Shown here: positions 1-4,609 of the stretch, piece by piece
How the letters are laid out: every line of letters starts with the position of its first letter
How positions within the stretch are numbered: the stretch's first letter is position 1
DNA from: Acidimicrobiaceae bacterium
GTDB taxonomy: Bacteria > Actinomycetota > Acidimicrobiia > Acidimicrobiales > MedAcidi-G1
Length of the DNA stretch: 6,057 nt
Assembly: GCA_002699725.1 (NCBI GenBank)
Contig: PACE01000038.1
Coordinates: forward strand, 1 to 6,057
Direction: 5' to 3'
Made by a program: the position numbers and the translations under genes
Notes under the pieces: model-generated
What the model was told of the DNA's origin: nothing
Database searches by the model: none
What the model saw: the letters and a program-made list of their open reading frames with translations, nothing else

Positions 1-79
1 CTTCCTCCGCGTGCCGACGTACAGCATCGGCGAACACATCGACCGGCTCTCGGTCCTGGCGGTCTTCCGGACAGCCTGA
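1..79 (+). CDS. C-terminal end of an unidentified protein (partial, cut by the window edge)
   Basis: An open frame enters from the left edge (first full codon at 2) and ends at TGA 77–79, giving 25 residues that begin FLRVPTYSIGEHIDRL and end AVFRTA. Codon use is GC-rich like the neighbours, and the frame stops 12 bp before the 3' end of the convergent tRNA gene, so it is probably the true end of a gene. The pattern of an R-V strand followed by a Y-S turn and an E-x-I-D-R-L helix is reminiscent of the C-terminal tail of class-V PLP-dependent aminotransferases and cysteine-desulfurase-like enzymes. The fragment is far too short to rely on this, so the function is left open. Confidence 0.5.
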   Translation, partial: FLRVPTYSIGEHIDRLSVLAVFRTA

Positions 80-91
80 CCGCCGCATCGC

Positions 92-167
92 TGGCTGGCC
101 GGGCAGGTCTCGAACCTGCAACCTCCTGATCCAAAGTCAGGCGTTCTGCCAGTTGAACTACCGGCCA
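92..167 (-). tRNA. tRNA-Gln, anticodon UUG (TTG)
   Basis: Read on the minus strand the segment folds into a complete 76-nt cloverleaf. The acceptor stem is TGGCCGG with CCGGCCA (7 bp). The D arm is GTTC/GAAC with an 8-nt loop containing GG. The anticodon stem is CCTGA/TCAGG around the loop CTTTGGA, giving anticodon TTG. A 5-nt variable loop follows, then the T arm GCAGG-TTCGAGA-CCTGC. Discriminator G is followed by an encoded CCA. The T loop carries the usual TTCGA, and all stems pair fully. The anticodon reads CAA (and CAG by wobble), so it is a glutamine tRNA. It lies 35 bp downstream of the creatinase stop on the same strand and faces the partial gene at the left edge. Confidence 0.97.
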
Positions 168-181
168 CCACTGGGTGGACG

Positions 182-187
182 AGCGTA
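182..187 (-). promoter_or_regulatory. Possible -10 element for tRNA-Gln
   Basis: TACGCT on the minus strand matches the TAnnnT form of an actinobacterial -10 box. It would place a transcript start about 8 nt before the mature tRNA 5' end. No convincing -35 is visible at 17–18 bp, and it partly depends on there being a boundary after the creatinase gene, so this is a weak call. Confidence 0.25.
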
Positions 188-202
188 GTGGGCGGTCGCC
201 AC
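188..202 (-). terminator. Possible hairpin after the creatinase stop codon
   Basis: Immediately after the TAG of the creatinase gene the minus strand can fold GTGGC–GACC–GCCCAC, a 5-bp stem with one bulged C and a 4-nt loop. There is no T-run, but actinobacterial terminators often lack one. The short stem makes this only a candidate. Confidence 0.3.
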
Positions 203-1438
203 CTACGCCTTCCGGACGATGTTGTGTTCCGGGCCGTAGGGGAAGCCCGTGATGTTGGTGGCGCCGTCCCCGGTGATCACGAGGATGTCGTGCTCCCGGT
301 AGCCACCGGCACCGGGGAGCCCCTCGGGCAGCATCAGCATGGGCTCCATCGACACGACCATGTTCGGCTCGAGCACCGTGTCGATGTCCTCGCGCAACTC
401 GAGGCCGGCCTCGCGGCCGTAGTAGTGGCAGAGCACCCCGAACGAATGGCCGTAGCCGAAGGTCCGGTACTTCAACAGGTCGTGCTCGGCGTAGATCTCG
501 TTGAGGGCGGCGGCCACGTCGCTGCACACGGCGCCGGGCACGAGCAACTTCTTGCCCTCGTCGTGGACCAGGCAGTTGACCTCCCAGATGCGGAGGTGCT
601 CGTCGGATGCCTCCTCGCAGAAAAGGGTCCGCTCGAGCGCCGTGTAGTAGCCGGCGATCATCGGGAAGCAGTTGAGGCTCAGGATGTCGCCCCGCTCGAT
701 CCGCTTCGAGGTGACCGGGTTGTGGGCGCCGTCGGTGTTGATCCCCGACTGGAACCAGGTCCAGGTGTCCATCAGTTCGACGTGGGGGAACGTGCGGGCG
801 ACCTCGCGGACCATGGCCTGCGTCGAGTGCAGCGCCACCTCGTGCTCGGGCACGCCCACGGCGATGGCCTCCACGCAGGCGGCGCCGCCGACATCGCCGA
901 TGCGGGCACCCTGGGTGATGACTGCGATCTCCTCGTCGGACTTGAGCATCCGCAGGCGCATGCAGTCGCCGGCGATGTCGACGATTTCCGTGCCGGGCAG
1001 GGCGGCCTCGACCTTTCCAAGCAGCGCAACGTTGAGGTGGTCGTACTCGACGCCGAGGCGGCCGGCGGCGGGCACCAGCGACTGGACGGCCCGCACGTAG
1101 TTGTCGCGCCGCCAGTCGGTGAACACCACGTTCTCGCCGAAGGTCCGACGCCACGGCTGGCCGGCGTCGATGTTGGCCGAGATCGACGTGGACGCCTCCT
1201 GGGTGACCACCAGCCCATAGGGGCGGCCGAACGAGCAGTAGAGGAAGTCCGAATAGTAGTTGACGTTGTGGATCGACGTGAAGAGCACAGCGTCGATTCC
1301 CCGCTCCGCCATGACCGCACGCAGTCGGGCGAGCCGACCCTGCATCTCGGCGTCGGAGAACGTGCCGCGCACCTTCTCTCCGTTGGGGATCTGCTTGAGG
1401 TCGGGCAGGTCCCCGATCATTCGGATCACGTCGGACAT
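203..1438 (-). CDS. Creatinase (creatine amidinohydrolase)
   Basis: The 411-residue product should hydrolyse creatine to sarcosine and urea in the cytoplasm (EC 3.5.3.3). It has the two-domain layout of the family: an N-terminal creatinase domain (about 35–165) and a pita-bread M24 domain (about 172–395). Long stretches match Pseudomonas putida creatinase as I remember it, such as YYSDFLYCSFGRPY, MDTWTWFQSGINTDGAHN and GHSFGVL-HYYGREAGLELRE. The catalytic residues are kept: His239 (P. putida His232), Glu269 (262), Glu365 (358), Arg342 (335), and Phe70/Arg72 (62/64). These residues and the full-length match separate it from the metal-dependent prolidases of the same fold. ATG 1438 has an ideal Shine–Dalgarno, GGAGGT, 8 nt upstream (1447–1452). 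It follows the Rieske gene by 52 bp and may share its transcript. No creatininase, urease or sarcosine oxidase is visible. Activity on a related guanidino compound cannot be excluded. Confidence 0.93.
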   Translation of the reverse strand: MSDVIRMIGDLPDLKQIPNGEKVRGTFSDAEMQGRLARLRAVMAERGIDAVLFTSIHNVNYYSDFLYCSFGRPYGLVVTQEASTSISANIDAGQPWRRTFGENVVFTDWRRDNYVRAVQSLVPAAGRLGVEYDHLNVALLGKVEAALPGTEIVDIAGDCMRLRMLKSDEEIAVITQGARIGDVGGAACVEAIAVGVPEHEVALHSTQAMVREVARTFPHVELMDTWTWFQSGINTDGAHNPVTSKRIERGDILSLNCFPMIAGYYTALERTLFCEEASDEHLRIWEVNCLVHDEGKKLLVPGAVCSDVAAALNEIYAEHDLLKYRTFGYGHSFGVLCHYYGREAGLELREDIDTVLEPNMVVSMEPMLMLPEGLPGAGGYREHDILVITGDGATNITGFPYGPEHNIVRKA

Positions 1439-1446
1439 GGCGGCCT

Positions 1447-1452
1447 ACCTCC
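1447..1452 (-). promoter_or_regulatory. Shine–Dalgarno of the creatinase gene
   Basis: GGAGGT on the minus strand lies 8 nt before ATG 1438. It is the clearest ribosome-binding site in the window and fixes the creatinase start. It also means the gene can be translated independently of the Rieske gene upstream. Confidence 0.8.
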
Positions 1453-1490
1453 GGTGGAACGGACGACCGGGCGAGCCTAGGAGGAACCGC

Positions 1491-1940
1491 TCAACGTCGA
1501 TCATGGACCTCGGCATCCGGGTCCGGCGCCTGCCCACGTCGACAGTGGAACACCTCGATGTGGCCCTCCCGTTCCCGGACCGCCCACATCCTCACCTTCG
1601 CCCGTTCCGGGATGGGATCCCCGGCCGGAATCTCGACGCACCTCCCGTCGGGACCGAACGTCCACCCGTGGAACGGGCACACGATGCAGTCGTCGGTAAT
1701 CCGGCCGCCCTGGCTGAAGAGCCCGCCGACGTGCGGGCAGAGGTCCTGTGTCGCCCGCACGGCACCGTCGGCATCGCGCCCCAGCACGAGGTCACGGCCG
1801 AAGGCGTTGAAGGCCACCATCTCGGGCCCCGGCACCTCCTCGGTGGCGGCGACGACATACCAGCCCTTCGGGAACGGGGGGACGTAGTCGGCGTCGGACA
1901 CCCGCGCACGATACGAGACTCCATCTTCGCTGTGCGGCAT
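1491..1940 (-). CDS. Stand-alone Rieske [2Fe-2S] domain protein
   Basis: This 149-residue soluble protein should carry a Rieske cluster and act in electron transfer. The ligand motifs are complete: C68-P-H70, then 17 residues, then C88-P-F-H91. The region PFPKGWYVVA (23–32) through the FGRDLVL, CPHVGG and CPFHGW segments to CVEIPAG resembles the N-terminal Rieske domain of KshA/VanA-type oxygenases more than a minimal ferredoxin (about 105–115 residues). The chain ends about where such oxygenases pass into their catalytic non-haem iron domain, and only 52 bp separate its stop from the next gene. It is therefore either a domain-only electron carrier or a truncated oxygenase. ATG 1940 has only a weak G-rich upstream sequence; GTG at codon 14 is an alternative. 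It is divergent from bS22 (32-bp gap) and upstream of creatinase. The partner and substrate are unknown. Confidence 0.85.
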   Translation of the reverse strand: MPHSEDGVSYRARVSDADYVPPFPKGWYVVAATEEVPGPEMVAFNAFGRDLVLGRDADGAVRATQDLCPHVGGLFSQGGRITDDCIVCPFHGWTFGPDGRCVEIPAGDPIPERAKVRMWAVREREGHIEVFHCRRGQAPDPDAEVHDRR

Positions 1941-1956
1941 CCGCGTCCGGTCCCGG

Positions 1957-1962
1957 TACCGT
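1957..1962 (+). promoter_or_regulatory. Candidate -10 box for a near-leaderless bS22 transcript
   Basis: TACCGT fits TAnnnT and ends 10 nt before the ATG at 1973, so a transcript would start only a few bases before the start codon. No Shine–Dalgarno lies upstream of that ATG, which is consistent with leaderless translation. No clear -35 is visible. Confidence 0.4.
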
Positions 1963-1972
1963 GTCGCCCGCC

Positions 1973-2071
1973 ATGGGATCCCTGATCAAGAAGCGCCGCA
2001 AGCGCATGCGCAAGAAGAAGCACCGCAAGATGCTCAAGCGCACCCGCGCCAAGCGGATGCGGGGTCGCTAG
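1973..2071 (+). CDS. Small ribosomal subunit protein bS22 (AURKAIP1/COX24-domain family)
   Basis: A 32-codon gene, ATG 1973 to TAG 2071, encodes a peptide starting MGSLIKKRRKRM and ending KRTRAKRMRGR. Nineteen of 32 residues are Lys or Arg. It matches, from memory, the mycobacterial bS22 protein (MGSVIKKRRKRM...KKKHRKLLR), a component of actinobacterial small ribosomal subunits related to mitochondrial AURKAIP1/COX24. The KKKHRK core is present at 14–19. The peptide should sit against 16S rRNA. It is the only complete plus-strand gene here, divergent from the Rieske gene and ending 6 bp before the convergent ispE stop. No Shine–Dalgarno precedes it, so it is probably leaderless. Its length and composition make it easy for gene finders to miss. 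Confidence 0.92.
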   Translation: MGSLIKKRRKRMRKKKHRKMLKRTRAKRMRGR

Positions 2072-2077
2072 CAGGCC

Positions 2078-2800
2078 TCAGGCCAACGGCACCAGTGGCG
2101 GCACCGTCCGCACGACCTGGCGCCCCCCTCCCGGATACTCCCCCTCCACGAACCACGTACTGCCACTCCCCGCCAGACGCGGCCGCTGCCCCGTCGCGTC
2201 CGCCAACTCGTCACGCCACCGAACGAGTTCGGGAACCAGGTCGACCGCTGCAGGCTCGAGGTCGTTGCCGTGGTCGCCGATCGGCCCGTCGAGGTCGTCC
2301 CAGCGTCGATACACGGCTGGCGTCGGGCAGGCCACGGACGGCGTGAGCAGCGTGAAGGTCCGCTCCTCGAACGCAAGCGTCTCGACCACCTCGCCCATGC
2401 CGGTCACCCGGGCCCGGCCCCCGACGAGGCAGTAGGCCACATCTGCTCCGATCGACGCTGCGGCGACCAGGTCGTCGATTCCCGCCCAGCGCAGGATCGC
2501 CGCTGCGTCCGACGAGCCGCCCCCGAGGCCCGCTCCGGCGGCGACGGCCTTTTCGATGCGGATATGGGCCGTCCGGTCGGCGAGCCGCAGGGCCCGACCC
2601 ACCAGGTTGTCGTCGGTCCCGACGTGGAGGCCGCCGTCGACACCAACGATGTCGAGGCCGTCGCCCTCCGTGACCAGCAGTCGGTCTCCGAGGTCGAGGC
2701 TGACCATCTCGGCGTCGATCTCATGGAAGCCGTCCGGACGAACACCGGTGATGCACAGCGACAGCGTGAGCTTCGCCGGGGCGAACAACTCGGTGCTCAC
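2078..2800 (-). CDS. ispE: 4-diphosphocytidyl-2-C-methyl-D-erythritol kinase (IspE)
   Basis: This GHMP-family kinase phosphorylates the 2-hydroxyl of CDP-methylerythritol with ATP in the MEP pathway to isopentenyl diphosphate. Taking GTG 2800 as the start (240 residues), the N-terminal APAKLTLSL contains Lys10. The ATP loop GAGLGGGSSDAAA lies at 89–101, and the catalytic Asp120 sits in GADV (E. coli Asp141). The third GHMP motif, LAGSGST, is near the C-terminus. The protein is short for the family (about 280–300): roughly 14 residues are missing between the ATP loop and GADV. GTG 2800 is preferred because it overlaps the rsmA stop by 4 bp (GTGA) and begins just before the conserved Ala-Pro-Ala-Lys. 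GTG 2830 would add ten unconserved residues. It is coupled to rsmA and convergent with bS22. Confidence 0.95.
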   Translation of the reverse strand: MSTELFAPAKLTLSLCITGVRPDGFHEIDAEMVSLDLGDRLLVTEGDGLDIVGVDGGLHVGTDDNLVGRALRLADRTAHIRIEKAVAAGAGLGGGSSDAAAILRWAGIDDLVAAASIGADVAYCLVGGRARVTGMGEVVETLAFEERTFTLLTPSVACPTPAVYRRWDDLDGPIGDHGNDLEPAAVDLVPELVRWRDELADATGQRPRLAGSGSTWFVEGEYPGGGRQVVRTVPPLVPLA

Positions 2801-3612
2801 CGTTCCACGCCCGCTGCGATCGCCGCCCACTGAGCGAGGTCGAGGTCCTCGGCCCGCAGGGTCGGGTCCACGCCCGCCGCGACGAGCCCCGCCTCGTCCA
2901 CGATGCCCCGAAGGGCACCGCGCAGCATCTTGCGCCGATGGGCGAAGCCCGCCCGCACGAGGCTGAACAGCACCTCCGGATCGGCGGCGACCAACGGCTC
3001 CGGGCGCCGCACGACGTCGACGAGAGCCGAGTCCACCCGCGGCCGGGGCAGGAATACCGACGGGGGCACCCGGCCGACCTTTCTCGCCTCGGCGTGGTAC
3101 GCCACCTTCACCGACGGCAGGCCGTAGGCGTCGTCGCCCGGGCTGGCGACCAGTCGGTCGGCGACCTCGAGTTGCACCATGACGACGAGGCGGACGATGG
3201 CAGGCACGTCATCGAGCAGGTCGCAGACCAGGGGCACCGACACGTTGTACGGGAGGTTCGACACCAGCGTCCAAGGCCCGGCGCCCAGCAGCGACTCCCA
3301 GTCGACCCCCATAGCGTCGGCGTGGACGATGCGCAGGGACCCGTGGTCGCCGGCCACCTCCTCGAGCACGTCGACGAGTACCTCGTCGATCTCGACGGCA
3401 GTGACCTCGGCGCCCGTCTCGAGCAGCGCCAGGGTCAGCGCACCGAGGCCCGGGCCCACCTCGACCACGCGGTCGCCGAGCCCGACCCCTGCCAGTTCGG
3501 CGATGCGGCGGACCGTGTTGGGCTCGACGACGAAGTTCTGGCCCAACGAGCGCTTGGGCCGGATCCCAAAGCGGTCGAGGAGTCCTCGAGCCTCGGTCCG
3601 GGTGAGCGTCAC
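2797..3612 (-). CDS. rsmA: 16S rRNA (adenine1518-N6/adenine1519-N6)-dimethyltransferase
   Basis: RsmA (KsgA) dimethylates two adjacent adenines in the 3' terminal helix of 16S rRNA late in small-subunit assembly, using S-adenosylmethionine. The 271-residue product is typical in length. It shows the family signature RSLGQNF (21–27), SAM motif I EVGPGLGALT (51–60), the ribose-binding acidic residue Glu74 in AVEID, Asp99 of the HADA segment, catalytic NLPYN (119–123) and the VFLPRPRVDS segment (186–195). The C-terminal helical domain with FAHRRKMLRGAL (223–234) is present. The start is GTG 3612, just before the LGQNF region as in homologues. No Shine–Dalgarno precedes it, but a -10-like TAGTGT does, so translation may be leaderless. 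The stop overlaps the ispE start by 4 bp. Confidence 0.97.
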   Translation of the reverse strand: MTLTRTEARGLLDRFGIRPKRSLGQNFVVEPNTVRRIAELAGVGLGDRVVEVGPGLGALTLALLETGAEVTAVEIDEVLVDVLEEVAGDHGSLRIVHADAMGVDWESLLGAGPWTLVSNLPYNVSVPLVCDLLDDVPAIVRLVVMVQLEVADRLVASPGDDAYGLPSVKVAYHAEARKVGRVPPSVFLPRPRVDSALVDVVRRPEPLVAADPEVLFSLVRAGFAHRRKMLRGALRGIVDEAGLVAAGVDPTLRAEDLDLAQWAAIAAGVER

Positions 3613-3619
3613 ACAGCCG

Positions 3620-3625
3620 ACACTA
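3620..3625 (-). promoter_or_regulatory. Candidate -10 box for leaderless rsmA–ispE transcript
   Basis: TAGTGT on the minus strand fits TAnnnT and ends 7 nt before GTG 3612, so transcription would begin at or one base before the start codon. A -35-like TGATGT lies 17 bp further upstream, a poor match to TTGACA. The missing Shine–Dalgarno at GTG 3612 supports leaderless initiation, which is common in actinobacteria. Confidence 0.5.
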
Positions 3626-3634
3626 CGGGAGCAT

Positions 3635-3653
3635 CCGGGTGGACATCACCCGG
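3635..3653 (-). terminator. Hairpin terminator candidate after rpf
   Basis: Six bases after the rpf stop codon the transcript can form CCGGGTG–ATGTC–CACCCGG, a perfect 7-bp, very GC-rich stem with a 5-nt loop. No U-tract follows, which is usual for actinobacterial stem-only terminators. Its position between the rpf stop and the putative rsmA promoter makes it a sensible transcription boundary. It overlaps the weak -35-like element, so it could also affect rsmA promoter use. Confidence 0.55.
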
Positions 3654-3659
3654 TAGCGG

Positions 3660-4421
3660 CTACGGCAGGTACCGGCCGCACACCGGCCACTGGCCGCGAC
3701 CGCGGAGGTCGTAGAGGGACTGTGCCATGGCGTCCTGGTCCGCCGGGGCTACCTCGGCGGGATCCAGGCCGACGAGGCGTCGGTGGTAGATGCCGGCGAT
3801 CCAGTCCCAGGTAACCAGGCTGAACTGGTAGCCGCCCCGGTAGCTGCCGGTGGGGCTGATCGCCCCGTAGTTGCCGCTCGACTCGCAGAAGCGCAGGGCC
3901 TCCCACTGCTCAGCGGTCGGCCCGACGTCGGCTGGCATGCTGGCCGCTGAAATCGTGGTGGTCGGCCCAGGCGTGGCGATCGCCTCAGCGCGGCGATCCT
4001 CCTCCTCGGCCCGCAGGCGTGCACGCTGTGCCTGGCGCTGCGCCTCAGCCTCCTTGGCCTCGAGGAACAGGTCGAGGGCCTGACGGCTGGTGAACTCGGT
4101 CTCGGCGATCTCGGCGGCGAGGGCCAGGGCCTCCGCCTCGAAGAGAATTCCCTCCTGCGCCCTCGCCTCGGCCTCGAGCCGGTCGGTGCCTATGGGAGCC
4201 GTGACGTCGGGCAGATCAGGGAGCACCACGGCGACTTCGTAAACCGATGCATCCATCACCAGCTCGATGACCAACGTCTCCAACGTGTCTCCGGCGTCGA
4301 GGTCGTGGGCGCGCTCGGGCACGACGGCAGCCGCCACCTCAGTGGCGGCTCCAGGTGAGTTCGGATTCTCGAAAACGAACATCGGCAGGGCTGCGATCGT
4401 GGCAAGGACCACGACGAGCAC
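3660..4421 (-). CDS. Membrane-anchored resuscitation-promoting factor-like transglycosylase
   Basis: The C-terminal part (about 168–253) is an Rpf domain, a lysozyme-like fold that cleaves peptidoglycan and stimulates regrowth of dormant actinobacteria. The segment WEALRFCESSGNYG holds the catalytic Glu180. Cys179 and Cys248 (in QWPVCGRYLP) match the disulfide pair known in RpfB, and SYRGGYQFSLVTW is the typical substrate-groove segment. Residues 1–17 form one hydrophobic segment (signal or anchor). An acidic region follows, then an Ala/Glu/Arg-rich probable coiled coil (about 82–148) and a Pro/Thr linker (150–157). The DUF348 and G5 domains of RpfB are not recognisable, although the locus is the rpfB position. 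GTG 4421 is the only standard start in frame, yet the open frame continues upstream with basic residues (KLTIERWR), so the true start is uncertain. It follows tatD after 188 bp. Confidence 0.88.
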   Translation of the reverse strand: MLVVVLATIAALPMFVFENPNSPGAATEVAAAVVPERAHDLDAGDTLETLVIELVMDASVYEVAVVLPDLPDVTAPIGTDRLEAEARAQEGILFEAEALALAAEIAETEFTSRQALDLFLEAKEAEAQRQAQRARLRAEEEDRRAEAIATPGPTTTISAASMPADVGPTAEQWEALRFCESSGNYGAISPTGSYRGGYQFSLVTWDWIAGIYHRRLVGLDPAEVAPADQDAMAQSLYDLRGRGQWPVCGRYLP

Positions 4422-4424
4422 CCG

Positions 4425-4438
4425 CCATCGTTCGATGG
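4425..4438 (-). repeat. Perfect 14-bp palindrome just before the rpf start
   Basis: CCATCGTTCGATGG is a perfect palindrome (6-bp arms, 2-bp centre) three bases upstream of GTG 4421. In RNA it can fold as CCAUC–GAAC–GAUGG. It lies between an SD-like GGAGG (4448–4452) and the start codon, so it may be an operator or a translational element. Confidence 0.5.
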
Positions 4439-4447
4439 TGAGTTTGG

Positions 4448-4452
4448 CCTCC
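4448..4452 (-). promoter_or_regulatory. SD-like GGAGG in the rpf leader, at an unusual distance
   Basis: GGAGG occurs in a purine-rich stretch (about 4446–4475), 26 nt before GTG 4421. That is too far unless the intervening palindrome folds, which would leave about 12 unpaired bases. No ATG, GTG or TTG lies at a normal distance in any frame. Confidence 0.35.
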
Positions 4453-4479
4453 AGAGCTCCTGTCCCTTTCCCCTCTGGT

Positions 4480-4492
4480 GACGACCATCGTC
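4480..4492 (-). repeat. Inverted repeat in the rpf leader
   Basis: GACGA–TGG–TCGTC (minus strand) is a 5-bp inverted repeat with a 3-nt loop. It shares the 7-base word ACGATGG with the palindrome at 4425–4438, 60 bp away. Either a weak RNA hairpin or a paired operator is possible. Confidence 0.35.
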
Positions 4493-4512
4493 GGCCGCCA
4501 GAGCCAGGTGAA

Positions 4513-4542
4513 AACTTAGGAAGGCATCGACCAGTGGCGCAA
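4513..4542 (-). promoter_or_regulatory. Candidate rpf promoter
   Basis: On the minus strand TTGCGC (4537–4542) and TAAGTT (4513–4518) are separated by 18 bp, an acceptable sigma-70-type arrangement with a TAnnnT -10. A transcript would start near 4506 and give a leader of about 85 nt containing both inverted repeats. It lies in the gap after tatD, where a separate rpf promoter is plausible. Confidence 0.4.
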
Positions 4543-4609
4543 CACGCAGTTCAGAATCCGCGCGAGATCCACCACGCAGCGCGCGTAGGGAACCGTGAGA
4601 ACCCGTCCG

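Noticed and set aside
203..1438. Annotation as Xaa-Pro aminopeptidase or prolidase
   Set aside because: The M24 fold is shared, but the full-length match to creatinase and its active-site His, Glu and Arg residues point to amidinohydrolase activity.
188..1480. A 430-codon open frame on the plus strand, antisense to creatinase
   Set aside because: It mirrors the creatinase gene codon for codon in a GC-rich genome, shows no recognisable domain and has a low-complexity Val/Gly/Asp/His-rich composition. The minus-strand creatinase explains the sequence fully.
2074..2084. GGCC-TCA-GGCC inverted repeat between bS22 and ispE as a bidirectional terminator
   Set aside because: The stem is only 4 bp with a 3-nt loop, does not extend further, and overlaps the ispE stop codon. 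A chance match is likely in GC-rich DNA.
2938..3714. Long plus-strand open frames opposite rsmA
   Set aside because: Compositional shadows: rich in Arg, Pro, Ala and Ser, with no motifs, and lying over the clearly coding rsmA frame.
4422..4609. Possible c-di-AMP (ydaO) riboswitch upstream of rpf
   Set aside because: This riboswitch class is known upstream of actinobacterial rpf genes, so I looked for it. I could not recognise its conserved core elements, and the leader from the candidate promoter is only about 85 nt, too short for that fold. A covariance-model search would settle it.
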